Below, one piece after another: positions 17,632-26,400 of a stretch of 39,338 bases of DNA. Within the stretch, counting starts at the first letter, position 1. Each line of letters begins with the position of its first letter. The DNA is from Oceanospirillaceae bacterium. Its GTDB lineage: Bacteria; Pseudomonadota; Gammaproteobacteria; Pseudomonadales; Oceanobacteraceae. Under the pieces are notes generated by a model, which was given only the letters and a program-made list of their open reading frames with translations, did no database searches and had not been told where the DNA came from. Position numbers and translations under genes: made by a program. The stretch is taken from assembly GCA_002723385.1 (NCBI GenBank), contig PBNY01000081.1, positions 1 through 39,338 of the forward strand, given 5' to 3'.

Positions 17632-18300
17632 CTATCGCTGAATGGGCTTGCCGATACCGTTGTCCAGTGCGTAGCGAATTAGCCCGGCAGAATTGTTGAT
17701 ACCCAGCTTCTGTTTGATCTTGAGTCGGTGAGCCTCCACCGTACGCACGGAAATTCCCAGCTCTCGTGCTATTTCCTTGTTACCCATGCCTTCCGTCAAC
17801 AACGCCAGTACGTCGGTTTCCCGCGGGCTCAGCGCCTGCTGGGAGGGCTTTGGCTGGGTGTTGCCGAACTCACTGAACAGGGTCTTGGCGATGCTGGAGC
17901 TGAAGTAGGTGCCGCCCTGATACACGGTCTGCACCGCCAGAACCAGCTCTTCGGTTGGCACGTCCTTGAGGACGTAGCCCGCAGCACCCGACTGAATGGC
18001 TTTCATCACGTATTCGCGATTGTCGTGCATGGTGACGATCAAAATACGTACTTCCGGCAGCTGTTTCTTGAAGGCTTCGCAGGCTTCCAGGCCACTGGTG
18101 CCGGGCATTGAAATGTCCATCAGTACCATGTCTGGCATCAGTCGTGCGGCGCTGTCGAGGGCAGCCTGGCCGTCGGCAACGTCGTCCAGTACCTCAATGT
18201 TGTGCTCGCTTTCCAGGCTGACTCTCAGGCCTTCGCGTACCATCGGGTGGTCGTCGGCAATGATCAGGCGGATGGGTGCACGCTCAGTGGTGGTATTCAT
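17632..18300 (-). CDS. NarL/LuxR-family response regulator
   Basis: A 222-residue two-component regulator. The receiver domain (about 10-130) has the acidic pair D16-D17, phospho-acceptor D62 (VLMDISMPG), the conserved Thr/Ser switch in ILIVTMHDN, and K111 in GYVLKDVP. The C-terminal LuxR-type HTH (about 155-220) has LSPRETDVLALL and the recognition helix ISVRTVEAHRLKIKQKL. Its kinase gene ends five bases upstream of this ATG, so the pair is cotranscribed. Because the TRAP transporter lies immediately upstream on the same strand, this regulator probably controls uptake or use of that transporter's substrate. That is inference from position. No binding site could be assigned. Confidence 0.95.
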   Translation of the reverse strand: MNTTTERAPIRLIIADDHPMVREGLRVSLESEHNIEVLDDVADGQAALDSAARLMPDMVLMDISMPGTSGLEACEAFKKQLPEVRILIVTMHDNREYVMKAIQSGAAGYVLKDVPTEELVLAVQTVYQGGTYFSSSIAKTLFSEFGNTQPKPSQQALSPRETDVLALLTEGMGNKEIARELGISVRTVEAHRLKIKQKLGINNSAGLIRYALDNGIGKPIQR

Positions 18301-18305
18301 GGAAG

Positions 18306-19688
18306 TTAACTCCTCACGGTATCCGGATCTGCATCCGGGTCAGGGTCCAGTTCAAACTGGGCCTTGATCATGGTGCCTTTGGATGGGCGGCTGACAATTG
18401 AAAACTTGCCACCCAGCAATTCGACCCGTTCTCTCATATTCAGAAGTCCAATGCCGTCGATGTCGTCACTGGCTGGAATGCCGCAGCCATTATCAGCCAT
18501 CTTGAGATTGACGGCCTGACGATTGGTGGTGACAGATAACACCACGTGGCTGGCATCGGCGTGTTTGCGGATGTTGGTAATGCTTTCCTGAACCACTCGG
18601 TACAGGGTCATTTCAAGCGCATCGGGCAAGCGGTCTTTGGGCAGACGAATGCGACGACTGATCTCGATCCCGCTCTGATCCTGCAGCTCGTCAAGCATCC
18701 CGTGCAACGCAGCTTCCAGCCCAAGGTCATCCAGTAGAACCGGGCGCAGGCTGTGGGAAATGCGGCGCACTTCCTGAATCGAGATGTCCAGCTGCTCAAG
18801 AGCCTTGTCGAGGTGCTCTCGTGCATGAACATCGGGCCATTGACGATTGGCCAGATTCAGACGCAGCTTGGTGGAAACCAGCAACTGGTTGATACCGTCG
18901 TGCAATTCACGGGCGAACGTACGACGTTGCATCACCTGGAAAGTGACGAAGCGATTGGTGAGCTGACGCAGGTGCTGGTCGGCCAGTTGGGTGGTGTGCA
19001 TGTTCACCAGTGTCACTACCAGCACCACGACTGACAGAGTGACCACCAGCAGTACCGCTGCGGCCCAGAAGCTGCGACGGGTATTTTCAGCCACCTGATG
19101 TTTCAGTTCTGCGGTTTCGCGGGCAATGTTGTCGACGTAGAGACCGGTGCCCATCATCCAGCCCAGTTGCGGAATGGTGAGGACGTAACTGAGTTTGTTG
19201 CGGTCTTCGCCATCGGATGGTCGGCGCCAGATGTATTGGTAATAACCACCGCCCATGGCGGCAATGTCGAGTAAATCCCGGATCACGTACTGGCCGTTGT
19301 CGTCCTGAAAATCGATCAGGCTTTCGCCCTCCAGTTCCGGCTGAACCGGGTGAACCAGATTCACGCCCTCCGGTGTGTAGGCAAAGAAATAGCCATCGTT
19401 GCCATAGCTCAGACCGCGCAACAAATGCTTGATCTGATATTCGGCCAGAGCGGGTTCAAGACCGTCGTTCATGGCTTCCAGCACAGGAGTGATGGAATTC
19501 ATGGCCAGATGCACGTAATCCGTCAGTGCACTGCGTTTACTCTCCATCAGGTTGGCTTCAATGATGCTTATCTGCTCGGAGGAGAGTTCCCTGGCCTGAC
19601 GCTGGTACATCCAGGTAATGGTGGCGGATAGCAGCACCATGGGCAGGATGGTCAGAATCAGAATTTTGGTCTTGAGAGACGTTTTCAC
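18306..19688 (-). CDS. Cache-domain membrane histidine kinase (HisKA_3 type)
   Basis: A 460-residue NarX/DegS-class kinase. TM1 (about 8-27) is followed by a periplasmic single Cache domain (about 35-195, with YGNDGYFFAYTPEGVNLVHP and IPQLGWMMGTGLYVDNI, the usual sCache_2 pattern for small organic acids) and TM2 (about 207-229). The dimerisation/phospho-acceptor helix follows, with FARELHDGINQLL (H263). The HATPase_c domain carries MADNGCGIP and DGIGLLNMRERVELLGG. It phosphorylates the adjacent LuxR-type regulator. sCache_2 kinases beside TRAP transporters commonly sense the transported carboxylate, so the ligand is likely the DctP substrate or a relative. It follows dctM by about 100 bases containing a hairpin, so it may be expressed separately from or more weakly than the transporter. 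Confidence 0.94.
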   Translation of the reverse strand: MKTSLKTKILILTILPMVLLSATITWMYQRQARELSSEQISIIEANLMESKRSALTDYVHLAMNSITPVLEAMNDGLEPALAEYQIKHLLRGLSYGNDGYFFAYTPEGVNLVHPVQPELEGESLIDFQDDNGQYVIRDLLDIAAMGGGYYQYIWRRPSDGEDRNKLSYVLTIPQLGWMMGTGLYVDNIARETAELKHQVAENTRRSFWAAAVLLVVTLSVVVLVVTLVNMHTTQLADQHLRQLTNRFVTFQVMQRRTFARELHDGINQLLVSTKLRLNLANRQWPDVHAREHLDKALEQLDISIQEVRRISHSLRPVLLDDLGLEAALHGMLDELQDQSGIEISRRIRLPKDRLPDALEMTLYRVVQESITNIRKHADASHVVLSVTTNRQAVNLKMADNGCGIPASDDIDGIGLLNMRERVELLGGKFSIVSRPSKGTMIKAQFELDPDPDADPDTVRS

Positions 19689-19745
19689 GATGGCTTATGT
19701 CCGGACGCAGGAAGGTTGATCGGGTTTGTCTGGACGAAGTGCAGT

Positions 19746-19773
19746 GCCAGGCCACTGCTAACGGTGGCCCGGC
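19746..19773 (-). terminator. Hairpin after dctM, possible weak terminator or attenuator
   Basis: A GGCCAC (19750-19755) / GTGGCC (19764-19769) stem extends past one mismatch to GCC/GGC. It lies just past the dctM stop on the minus strand and upstream of the kinase gene. No T-run follows on the minus strand, so it more likely attenuates or protects mRNA ends than stops transcription fully. Confidence 0.4.
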
Positions 19774-19786
19774 GCTGTTATCCCTG

Positions 19787-21079
19787 TCAGTCGGTCAGTC
19801 CGTAGAATTCCGGGAACAGGATGATGGAAATGACCACGCCAACCTGCATCAGAATGAAAGGAACAACACCTCGATAAATATCAGTCGTCTTGACACCTGC
19901 TGGTGCAACCCCTTTGAGATAGAAGAGGCTGAAGCCGAATGGCGGTGTCAGGAACGAGGTCTGCAGATTCATTGCGATCAGAATCGCAAACCAGACCGGT
20001 GCAATGCCCAAGGCGTCGGCTACCGGAGCCAACATTGGCACAATAATAAAGCTGATTTCCACGAAGTCGATAAAGAAGCCCAAAATCAGAATCGCAACCA
20101 TGGACAGAATCAGGAAGCCCATCTGACCGCCAGGCAAGTGGCTCAGCACTTCTTCGACGATAACGTCACCACCCGTGTAGCTGAACGCCATGGCGAACGC
20201 GGTCGCACCGAGCAGGATGCCGAATACCATGGAGGAAATCTTGATGGTTTCCTTGGCGGACTCGTACACCATTTTCCAGCTGAACTGACCGTAAACCACG
20301 GACAGCATCAGGGCACCAATACCACCCAGCGCGGAGGATTCTGTTGGTGTCGCAATGCCGGCGAAGATAGAACCCAGTACCACCAGTACCAGCGCCAATG
20401 GAGGAACGATCGCCTTGATGGCACGGATGTATTGTTCGTGCTTGTGATCGAGGTCTTCGTCCATCGGGATTGGCGGAGCCGCTTCTGGTTTCAGGAAGGA
20501 GTAGACCAGAATGTAGATGATGTAAATGCCGATCAGGATGAAGCCTGGGCCAACCGCAGCCTGAAACAGATCACCCACCGGAATACCCAGCACGTCACCC
20601 AGAATGATCAGAACGATTGAAGGCGGAATAATCTGACCCAGAGTGCCGGACGCACAGATGGTGCCGCAGGCCAGGGACTTGTCGTAGTTGTACTTCAACA
20701 TGACTGGCAAAGAGATCAAACCCATGGCCACCACGGACGCACCGACCACACCGGTTGAAGCCGCCAGCAAGGCGCCGACGAGTACGGTAGAAATGGCCAG
20801 ACCCCCACGAACACCACCAAACAGCTTGCCCATGGCCTCCAGCAGCTGCTCAGCCAGTTTGGTTTTCTGCAGTACGATGCCCATGAAGATAAACAGCGGT
20901 ACGGCCATCAGCACCACGTTTTCCATGATGCTTTGAATACGGAAAGGCATGAAGGCGAACATGTCCGGGCCTTCTGCAATCACACCAAAAATCAGTGCCA
21001 CGCCACCGAACGTAAAGGCCACCGGGAAGCCGAACAACAGCATCAGCAGGGCGACCGCAAACATAATAATACCAATCAT
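19787..21079 (-). CDS. dctM: TRAP transporter large permease (DctM family)
   Basis: A 430-residue integral membrane protein of the usual DctM length, with about twelve hydrophobic segments: MIGIIMFAVALLMLLFGFPV, VVLMAVPLFIFMGIVL and others. The conserved glycine/proline-rich re-entrant loop is seen in STGVVGASVVAMGLISLP and SGTLGQIIPPSIVLIILGD. It forms the Na+-driven transport channel of the TRAP system with DctQ. Its start overlaps the dctQ stop by four bases (ATGA), so the two are translationally coupled. The cytoplasmic loop near 205-220 (PEAAPPIPMDEDLDHKHEQY) is a family-typical insertion. Confidence 0.96.
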   Translation of the reverse strand: MIGIIMFAVALLMLLFGFPVAFTFGGVALIFGVIAEGPDMFAFMPFRIQSIMENVVLMAVPLFIFMGIVLQKTKLAEQLLEAMGKLFGGVRGGLAISTVLVGALLAASTGVVGASVVAMGLISLPVMLKYNYDKSLACGTICASGTLGQIIPPSIVLIILGDVLGIPVGDLFQAAVGPGFILIGIYIIYILVYSFLKPEAAPPIPMDEDLDHKHEQYIRAIKAIVPPLALVLVVLGSIFAGIATPTESSALGGIGALMLSVVYGQFSWKMVYESAKETIKISSMVFGILLGATAFAMAFSYTGGDVIVEEVLSHLPGGQMGFLILSMVAILILGFFIDFVEISFIIVPMLAPVADALGIAPVWFAILIAMNLQTSFLTPPFGFSLFYLKGVAPAGVKTTDIYRGVVPFILMQVGVVISIILFPEFYGLTD

Positions 21080-21606
21080 AGGGACACCTGCTTGTTGTGA
21101 TCGTGTTTGACGCCACGCAGTTCGTTAATGCGGCTGACGATCATGCCCAGACCTGCGATAGCGGTTGCGAAGAATGCGAAAGGAATAACAGCCTTGATGA
21201 TCCAGCGGTTGGTCAAACCACCCGGATCGCCGGAGGTCTCACCCAGATCGAATGCTTCGTAGGTGAAACCGAGGCCGTAGTATCCGACCAGCAGACTGAA
21301 AGGCAGCAACAACAGCAGACACCCGAAAATATCAATCCATGCCTGTGCCTTGAGGGGCAATTGTTCAAAAATCAGATCTACACGCACGTGGCCTTCGGCC
21401 TTGAGAGTGTAGGGCACACCGAGCATGAACATGGCGGCAAACAGGTGCCATTCCATTTCCTGCATGGCGATGGAAACATCGTTGAAGGCATAGCGCATGA
21501 CCACGTCAATAAAAACGTTGACCAGCATAAGAACAAAGAGGATTGCGGACACGGAGCCCAGAAAATCCGAAAAGCGATTGAGTGCCCGTTCGGCTTGAAT
21601 CAGCAT
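21076..21606 (-). CDS. dctQ: TRAP transporter small permease (DctQ family)
   Basis: A 176-residue four-helix membrane subunit: hydrophobic stretches near 15-35, 50-65, 88-110 and 135-160. It carries the DctQ-type motif FIDVVMRYAFNDVSIAMQE after the first helix. It pairs with DctM and is needed for uptake. The tail (LRGVKHDHNKQVSL) is hydrophilic and overlaps the dctM start. The gene lies 229 bases downstream of dctP, and that gap contains a strong hairpin likely to lower permease expression relative to the binding protein. Confidence 0.93.
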   Translation of the reverse strand: MLIQAERALNRFSDFLGSVSAILFVLMLVNVFIDVVMRYAFNDVSIAMQEMEWHLFAAMFMLGVPYTLKAEGHVRVDLIFEQLPLKAQAWIDIFGCLLLLLPFSLLVGYYGLGFTYEAFDLGETSGDPGGLTNRWIIKAVIPFAFFATAIAGLGMIVSRINELRGVKHDHNKQVSL

Positions 21607-21775
21607 GGTTATCTCCAGTTATTTTCTCGCGCAAGCGGGTTGGCCGCTTTGGCATGAGGCCACCAGATCGGATGAATCTGATGACGGATCCGGCAAACAG
21701 TCCGGAGTTGACGGCTTGTCCGGGTTGATGAGTTAAGTGGATCAGCGGCCGTTGGATAAAAATTCTTATGAGGTT

Positions 21776-21815
21776 CTGACAGGCTGGCTGGAGAGTGGGA
21801 CAGCCAGCCTGTCAG
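21776..21815 (-). promoter_or_regulatory. Fifteen-base-pair perfect hairpin between dctP and dctQ
   Basis: CTGACAGGCTGGCTG (21776-21790) pairs perfectly with CAGCCAGCCTGTCAG (21801-21815) around a ten-base loop. It starts about 20 bases past the dctP stop. On the minus strand a T-rich tract (ATTTTTATCC) comes only about 13 bases after the stem, so it is not a standard terminator. Such structures after binding-protein genes usually stabilise the upstream mRNA or cause partial termination, yielding excess binding protein. Confidence 0.75.
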
Positions 21816-21835
21816 AGTTCGGCACGCCGAAGGTC

Positions 21836-22912
21836 TTACTGAGCGATACTGTTCAGGTACGCCTTGTCTGAAATCTCGGTCCAGCGGCGTACTTTCTTCA
21901 TGTAGTTCGCTTGAGAATCCAGAATTTCTTTAGCCAGTGGATCTTTTGCTGCTTTCTCAGCCAGCAGTTCGGTGTTGGCTTTGCGCATGGCGGTCATGAC
22001 TTCTTCCGGGAAGGACTTGATCTGAACATTCTTGTAGTTCTTCTCGATTTCTTCCAGGTTCAGAGCCGACTCGTGGTAAGACTGGGCATACATGTCGTAC
22101 GCCGCGGTACGCATGGCGACACGCAGGATTTCTTGCAGGTCAGCAGGCAACTTTTTCCAGGTACGCTTGTTCACCAGGAATTGCAGCTCTGTGCCTGGCT
22201 CATGCCAACCGGTGTAGTAGTACGGTGCAATCTTGTGGAAACCCATACGCAGGTCGAGGGACGGACCTACCCATTCCAGTGCATCAATGGTGCGACGTTC
22301 CAGAGAGGTGTACAGCTCGCCTGGCGGGATGTTGGTCGGCTTGGCACCCAGCTTGGCGATAACTTCACCAGCGAAGCCCGGGATACGCATTTTCAGGCCT
22401 TTCAGGTCGTCCAGGGAGTTGATCTCTTTCTGGAACCAGCCGCCCATCTGGTTGCCGGTGTTACCACCTGGGAAGCTCAGCAGGTTGTACTTGTCGTAAA
22501 CCTTCTGCATCAGCTCCATACCGCCGCCGTAGTAGAACCAGGAATATTGCTCCGGAGCGGTCATACCAAATGGCATGGTGGTGAAATACAGGGTGTTTGG
22601 AACCTTGCCCTTCCAGTAGTAGGAAGCGGAGTGACCCAGGTCGTATTGACCGGCACGAACCATGTCGAAGATACCCAGAGGCGCTTTGTGCTTGTTCTTG
22701 GAATCGATGGTAATTTTCAGACGACCGTTCGACATTTTTTCGGCCATGGCGGCCATGTTGCGAGGTGCATCACCAAAAATCGGGAAGTTGGTTGGCCAGG
22801 TCTCAGCCATCTTCAGACGGTAAACCTTGTCTGCAGCCTGGGCGCTTGTGGCAACTGCCAGACCACATACGCCGACAGCCAGCCAGCGCTTCAATTGGGA
22901 AAGCTTGCTCAT
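21836..22912 (-). CDS. dctP: TRAP transporter periplasmic substrate-binding protein (DctP/TakP-like)
   Basis: A 358-residue periplasmic binding protein with a Sec signal peptide (MSKLSQLKRWLAVGVCGLAV, cleavage after TSAQA) and a TRAP-type two-lobed fold. Markers are YRLKMAETWPTNFPIFGD, GQYDLGHSASYYWKGKVPN, the conserved carboxylate-binding Arg in LKGLKMRIPG, and RRTIDALEWVGPSLDLRMGF. The pattern resembles TakP-like proteins for 2-oxo acids more than C4-dicarboxylate DctP, but the ligand cannot be fixed from sequence. I chose the ATG at 22912, with AGGAT eleven bases upstream, because it begins the signal peptide; the longer frame from 22996 adds a charged leader and runs into an operator-like site. 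It is the first gene of the dctPQM operon. Confidence 0.94.
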   Translation of the reverse strand: MSKLSQLKRWLAVGVCGLAVATSAQAADKVYRLKMAETWPTNFPIFGDAPRNMAAMAEKMSNGRLKITIDSKNKHKAPLGIFDMVRAGQYDLGHSASYYWKGKVPNTLYFTTMPFGMTAPEQYSWFYYGGGMELMQKVYDKYNLLSFPGGNTGNQMGGWFQKEINSLDDLKGLKMRIPGFAGEVIAKLGAKPTNIPPGELYTSLERRTIDALEWVGPSLDLRMGFHKIAPYYYTGWHEPGTELQFLVNKRTWKKLPADLQEILRVAMRTAAYDMYAQSYHESALNLEEIEKNYKNVQIKSFPEEVMTAMRKANTELLAEKAAKDPLAKEILDSQANYMKKVRRWTEISDKAYLNSIAQ

Positions 22913-22995
22913 CTTGTTGTTATCCTGTGTTGGTTCGTCGTTTTTGAGTCGAAGTCGACCCGTTTCGCGAGCTTCTATGTTGCCGTTTGAAGACA

Positions 22996-23006
22996 TTGTC
23001 AGACTA
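22996..23006. promoter_or_regulatory. GntR-type operator-like site upstream of dctP
   Basis: TTGTCAGACTA fits TNGTNNNACNA and shares the run ATTGTCAGAC with the palindrome at 12816-12830 upstream of the endoglucanase gene. It is 84 bases before the dctP start, a normal operator position. Inference only; the cognate regulator is not in this window. Confidence 0.4.
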
Positions 23007-23146
23007 TTGGCAGGACTGCGGATACGATTGCGCTAACTACGTACCTGGTGCGGGTATTTGGTATCTTTGCATACGTAGAATTACGTACGTGTTTCGAAGG
23101 GTGCTGGCGCGAGGCAGCGAATTGACTGGCATTAGGAGAATAGTAT

Positions 23147-23159
23147 TTGGTCTTACCAA
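23147..23159. promoter_or_regulatory. TTGGT-CTT-ACCAA palindrome upstream of dctP
   Basis: A perfect inverted repeat of five-base arms around three bases, the pattern known for PdhR/LldR-type (FCD-domain GntR) repressors of pyruvate and lactate genes. It is 235 bases upstream of dctP and overlaps a TACTAT -10-like hexamer on the minus strand. A 2-oxo or hydroxy acid signal would fit a TakP-like transporter. Confidence 0.45.
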
Positions 23160-23448
23160 TTGACCTTGCTCTGCAAAAATGCGCATAAGACTTTGGTCTA
23201 GCGAATGCGAAAACCAATTGCGTTGGCTCAGGTTGATGCATTGCCGATGTCAGTGAGGAGGGCCCGGACTCCAGCCGGATTCATATTGTGCCTCTAACTG
23301 TGCCTCTAATTGAGTGCTCCATCAATGGTTCCATGGTTGCAGAATATCGGCGAAGGGGAAAGCCCCTGTGTTAATCGCAGCTGGAACAGGAACGCTGGAG
23401 CGACGACAACTCTCTATACTGTGTATACGGTTCAACAGGATCCAGCCC

Positions 23449-26400
23449 ATGGTTTTCTCAACCCCTGGCAGTACAGCAAACCACCTTCAAACGGGTTCTG
23501 GTCGGCCTTTTACACTCCTTGAAGAGCCAAAGCTGGTTGATCTGTTCATCGAACAATCCCCGCTGAAAAATGACGAACTGGCGATTGCATCGGCTACTGC
23601 CGAGCGGCTGGTTAATCTTCTCAGGGACGGGGATAGCTTCAGTTTTCTGGAACGCTTTCTTGCCAACACAAGGCTGGATTCGGAAGAAGGCAAAGCGTTG
23701 ATGATATTGGCTGAGGCGGTGTTGAGAACGCCGGATGCCGATACCCAGCTGACGTTGATTGCGGACTGTTTGGGACGAACGGATGGCGCCAAACTGGCTG
23801 CGTTATTCGAACGAGACAGCTCGACGCTGTATCGGCTGGCTGGACGTTTGTTTCCAACCATCGCTAATTGGGGGGGCGACGCCGAGCATCCGGTCAGCGC
23901 CAATCTGGCCAGACGCCTGATTCGGCAGGGAGTCAAGCAACTGGGCAGTGAATTTGTGATTGGTGAGGACATTCGCTCGGCCTGGCGACATTCTGACCTC
24001 TCAACCGGCTACTTCTATTCCTACGACATGCTCGGCGAAGCAGCCATGACGTCAGCCGATGCCGAACGGTATTTTCAGGCTTATTGTGACGCCATTATTT
24101 ACATCGGCAAGCAGACTCGATGTGATGATTTCCGCGACAACCCCGGCATTTCCGTCAAACTGTCGGCACTTTCTCCCAGATACCAGCGATCACAACGACA
24201 AAGAGCTCTGGAAGAAGTGGTGCCGAGGGTTGTCGCCCTGGCTCAGTTGGCCAGTCAGAACCACCTGGGCTTAACCATCGATGCTGAAGAATCCGACCGT
24301 CTCGAACTGCAGCTGGATGTATTGGAGCGCGTGCTCGCTGCGTTGCGTACCTGTGTTTCATCGCGCTGGGAGGGGCTGGGCATTGCTGTTCAGGCCTATG
24401 GGTTAAGAGCGCCCCAGGTGATTGATTGGCTGCATAAACAAGCCATCTTGTTCGGCAGGAAACTGGCCGTGCGTTTGGTTAAAGGTGCCTACTGGGATGC
24501 CGAAATCAAGCGGACACAAGTACTGGGTGCGTCGCCGTATCCGGTATTTACCTCCAAGGCAGCGACCGATCTGTCGTATCTGTATTGCGCTGGCAAGTTG
24601 TTTGACTTCGCTGATCATCTGTATCCCCAGTTTGCCACACACAACGCACACACCATTGCAGCGATTCATGGCTTGTCGTTACGCTACCCACTGGTGGGCT
24701 GGGAATATCAGCGGCTTCATGGCATGGGAAGGTCGCTATACGATCTGGTTCGGCATTCTGTTGAATTGCGAACGGGGCAAAGTACACCACTCCGTTGTCG
24801 CGTCTATGCGCCGGTTGGCGAGTATGAACAATTGCTGGCGTATCTGGTTCGAAGAATGCTCGAAAACGGCGCCAATGCCTCGTTTGTTCATCAGGCGGCC
24901 AATCGGGCATATCCAGGCAATGACGTTACCCGTAACCCGATGGAGAGCTGGAAGGAACGAGTTGCTGTTGTCCCGAGTGTGACGGAGCTGTTCGGTAGCG
25001 CTCGACGGAATTCTCGCGGGTTTGATCTGGGTAATGAACACGATCTGAACTGGCTGGAATCCGAACGAGATCCGTTCATCCAACATGTTTGGGATGATCG
25101 TGCCGGGAAATATCGGTCTGGACTGGCGTCGTCGGCAGAAAACTTTGAAGTCACTGATGCCACCGTCATTGATTCATCCATGGACAAACGCACCGCAGGC
25201 GTTATTGCGCTGTCGTCACAGAGTGATGTTGTCGATGCCGTGAGAGCCGCCAAGGCTGCTTCGCATTCATGGGCGTCGGAGTCACAGTCGGTACGCTGTG
25301 ACGTTCTGAATCGTTACGCGGATTTGCTCGAACAACACACACCAGAGTTACTGGCGTTGTTGGCCCGTGAAGCGGGAAAAACTCTACCGGATGCGGTTTC
25401 CGAAATTCGGGAGGCGGTTGATTTTGCCCGGTACTACGCCACTGAAGCGGCAGCGGCCAGCACGTCGGCAAACCCTCCGATCGCGCCTGTGGGCGTCGTT
25501 GCCAGCATTTCCCCATGGAATTTCCCACTGGCCATCTTCAGCGGCCCGGTGTTGGCGGCGCTGGTCATGGGCAATGCTGTGGTCGCCAAACCCGCTGAAC
25601 AAACGCCTCTGATTGCCGCAAAAGCGGTTTCACTGATGAACCAGGCCGGATTACCCGAGGACGCCCTTCAAATGGTGATTGGGGCCGGGGAAACAGTGGG
25701 GGAGTGGCTGTTGCAGCAGCCTGACGTAAAGGGGGTGTGTTTTACCGGTTCTCATGAGACAGCACGCCGCATCCATCAGAATCTGGCGGCTCATTTGTTG
25801 CCGGGTACTCCGCTGGTGGCGGAAACTGGCGGCATTAACGCCATGGTTGTTGATTCAACGGCATTGCTGGAGCAAGTCGTACGCGATGTGATGGTCTCGG
25901 CTTTCCAGAGCACCGGGCAACGCTGTTCGGCGTTGCGTGTGTTGTATCTGCAAGAAGAGGTAGCTGATCGGATTCTGGATACCCTGAAAGGCGCCATGGA
26001 CGAGTTGGTATTGGGTAATCCATGGCAGCTGCGCTCAGATCTGGGCCCATTAATTGATGAGTCCGCGTGGGATCGAGTCACTGGATGGATCAGCGCGGCT
26101 CGTGACCGGGGGGCGTTGTTGCATCAGGCCCGTGTGTCCACTCCGGCACAAGGTTGGTTCGTTGCCCCTGCCCTGGTTGCGGTAGACGGTATCGAATCGG
26201 TGTCTGAAGAAGTCTTCGGGCCAGTGTTACACGTTGCCAGATTTGCTGCCGATGATCTTGATCGGGTTATTCAGAACATTAATGAGGCGGGTTTTGGACT
26301 GACGTTCGCCATTCACAGTCGTATCCCGGCACGAACACGAGACGTTGTACAACGGGTTCGGGTAGGTAATTGCTACATCAACCGTAACCAGGTGGGGGCG

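Larger units (their letters stand above)
22913..23448. other. Divergent regulatory region between dctP and putA
   Basis: About 540 bases with no credible gene. It contains a GntR-like site at 22996-23006, three TACGTA palindromes (23038, 23072, 23082), a TTGGT-n3-ACCAA palindrome at 23147-23159, and a twelve-base tandem duplication TGTGCCTCTAA[C/T] at 23287-23310. A TATACT at about 23415-23420 is a possible putA -10, but no matching -35 is clear. The density of palindromes on the dctP side suggests tight control of the transporter operon. The putA frame is open up to 23314 but that stretch does not look coding. Confidence 0.55.

Noticed and set aside
19697-20620. Plus-strand frame of 307 codons opposite dctM, and 359 codons opposite dctP (21911-22990)
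   Set aside because: Antisense shadows; the compositions (Gln/His/Asn-rich; Val/Leu-rich) mirror the membrane and binding-protein genes, with no start context.
23040-23095. Sigma-54 promoter for dctP
   Set aside because: TRAP operons are sometimes sigma-54 dependent, but no GG-n10-GC element with the right spacing is present on the minus strand.
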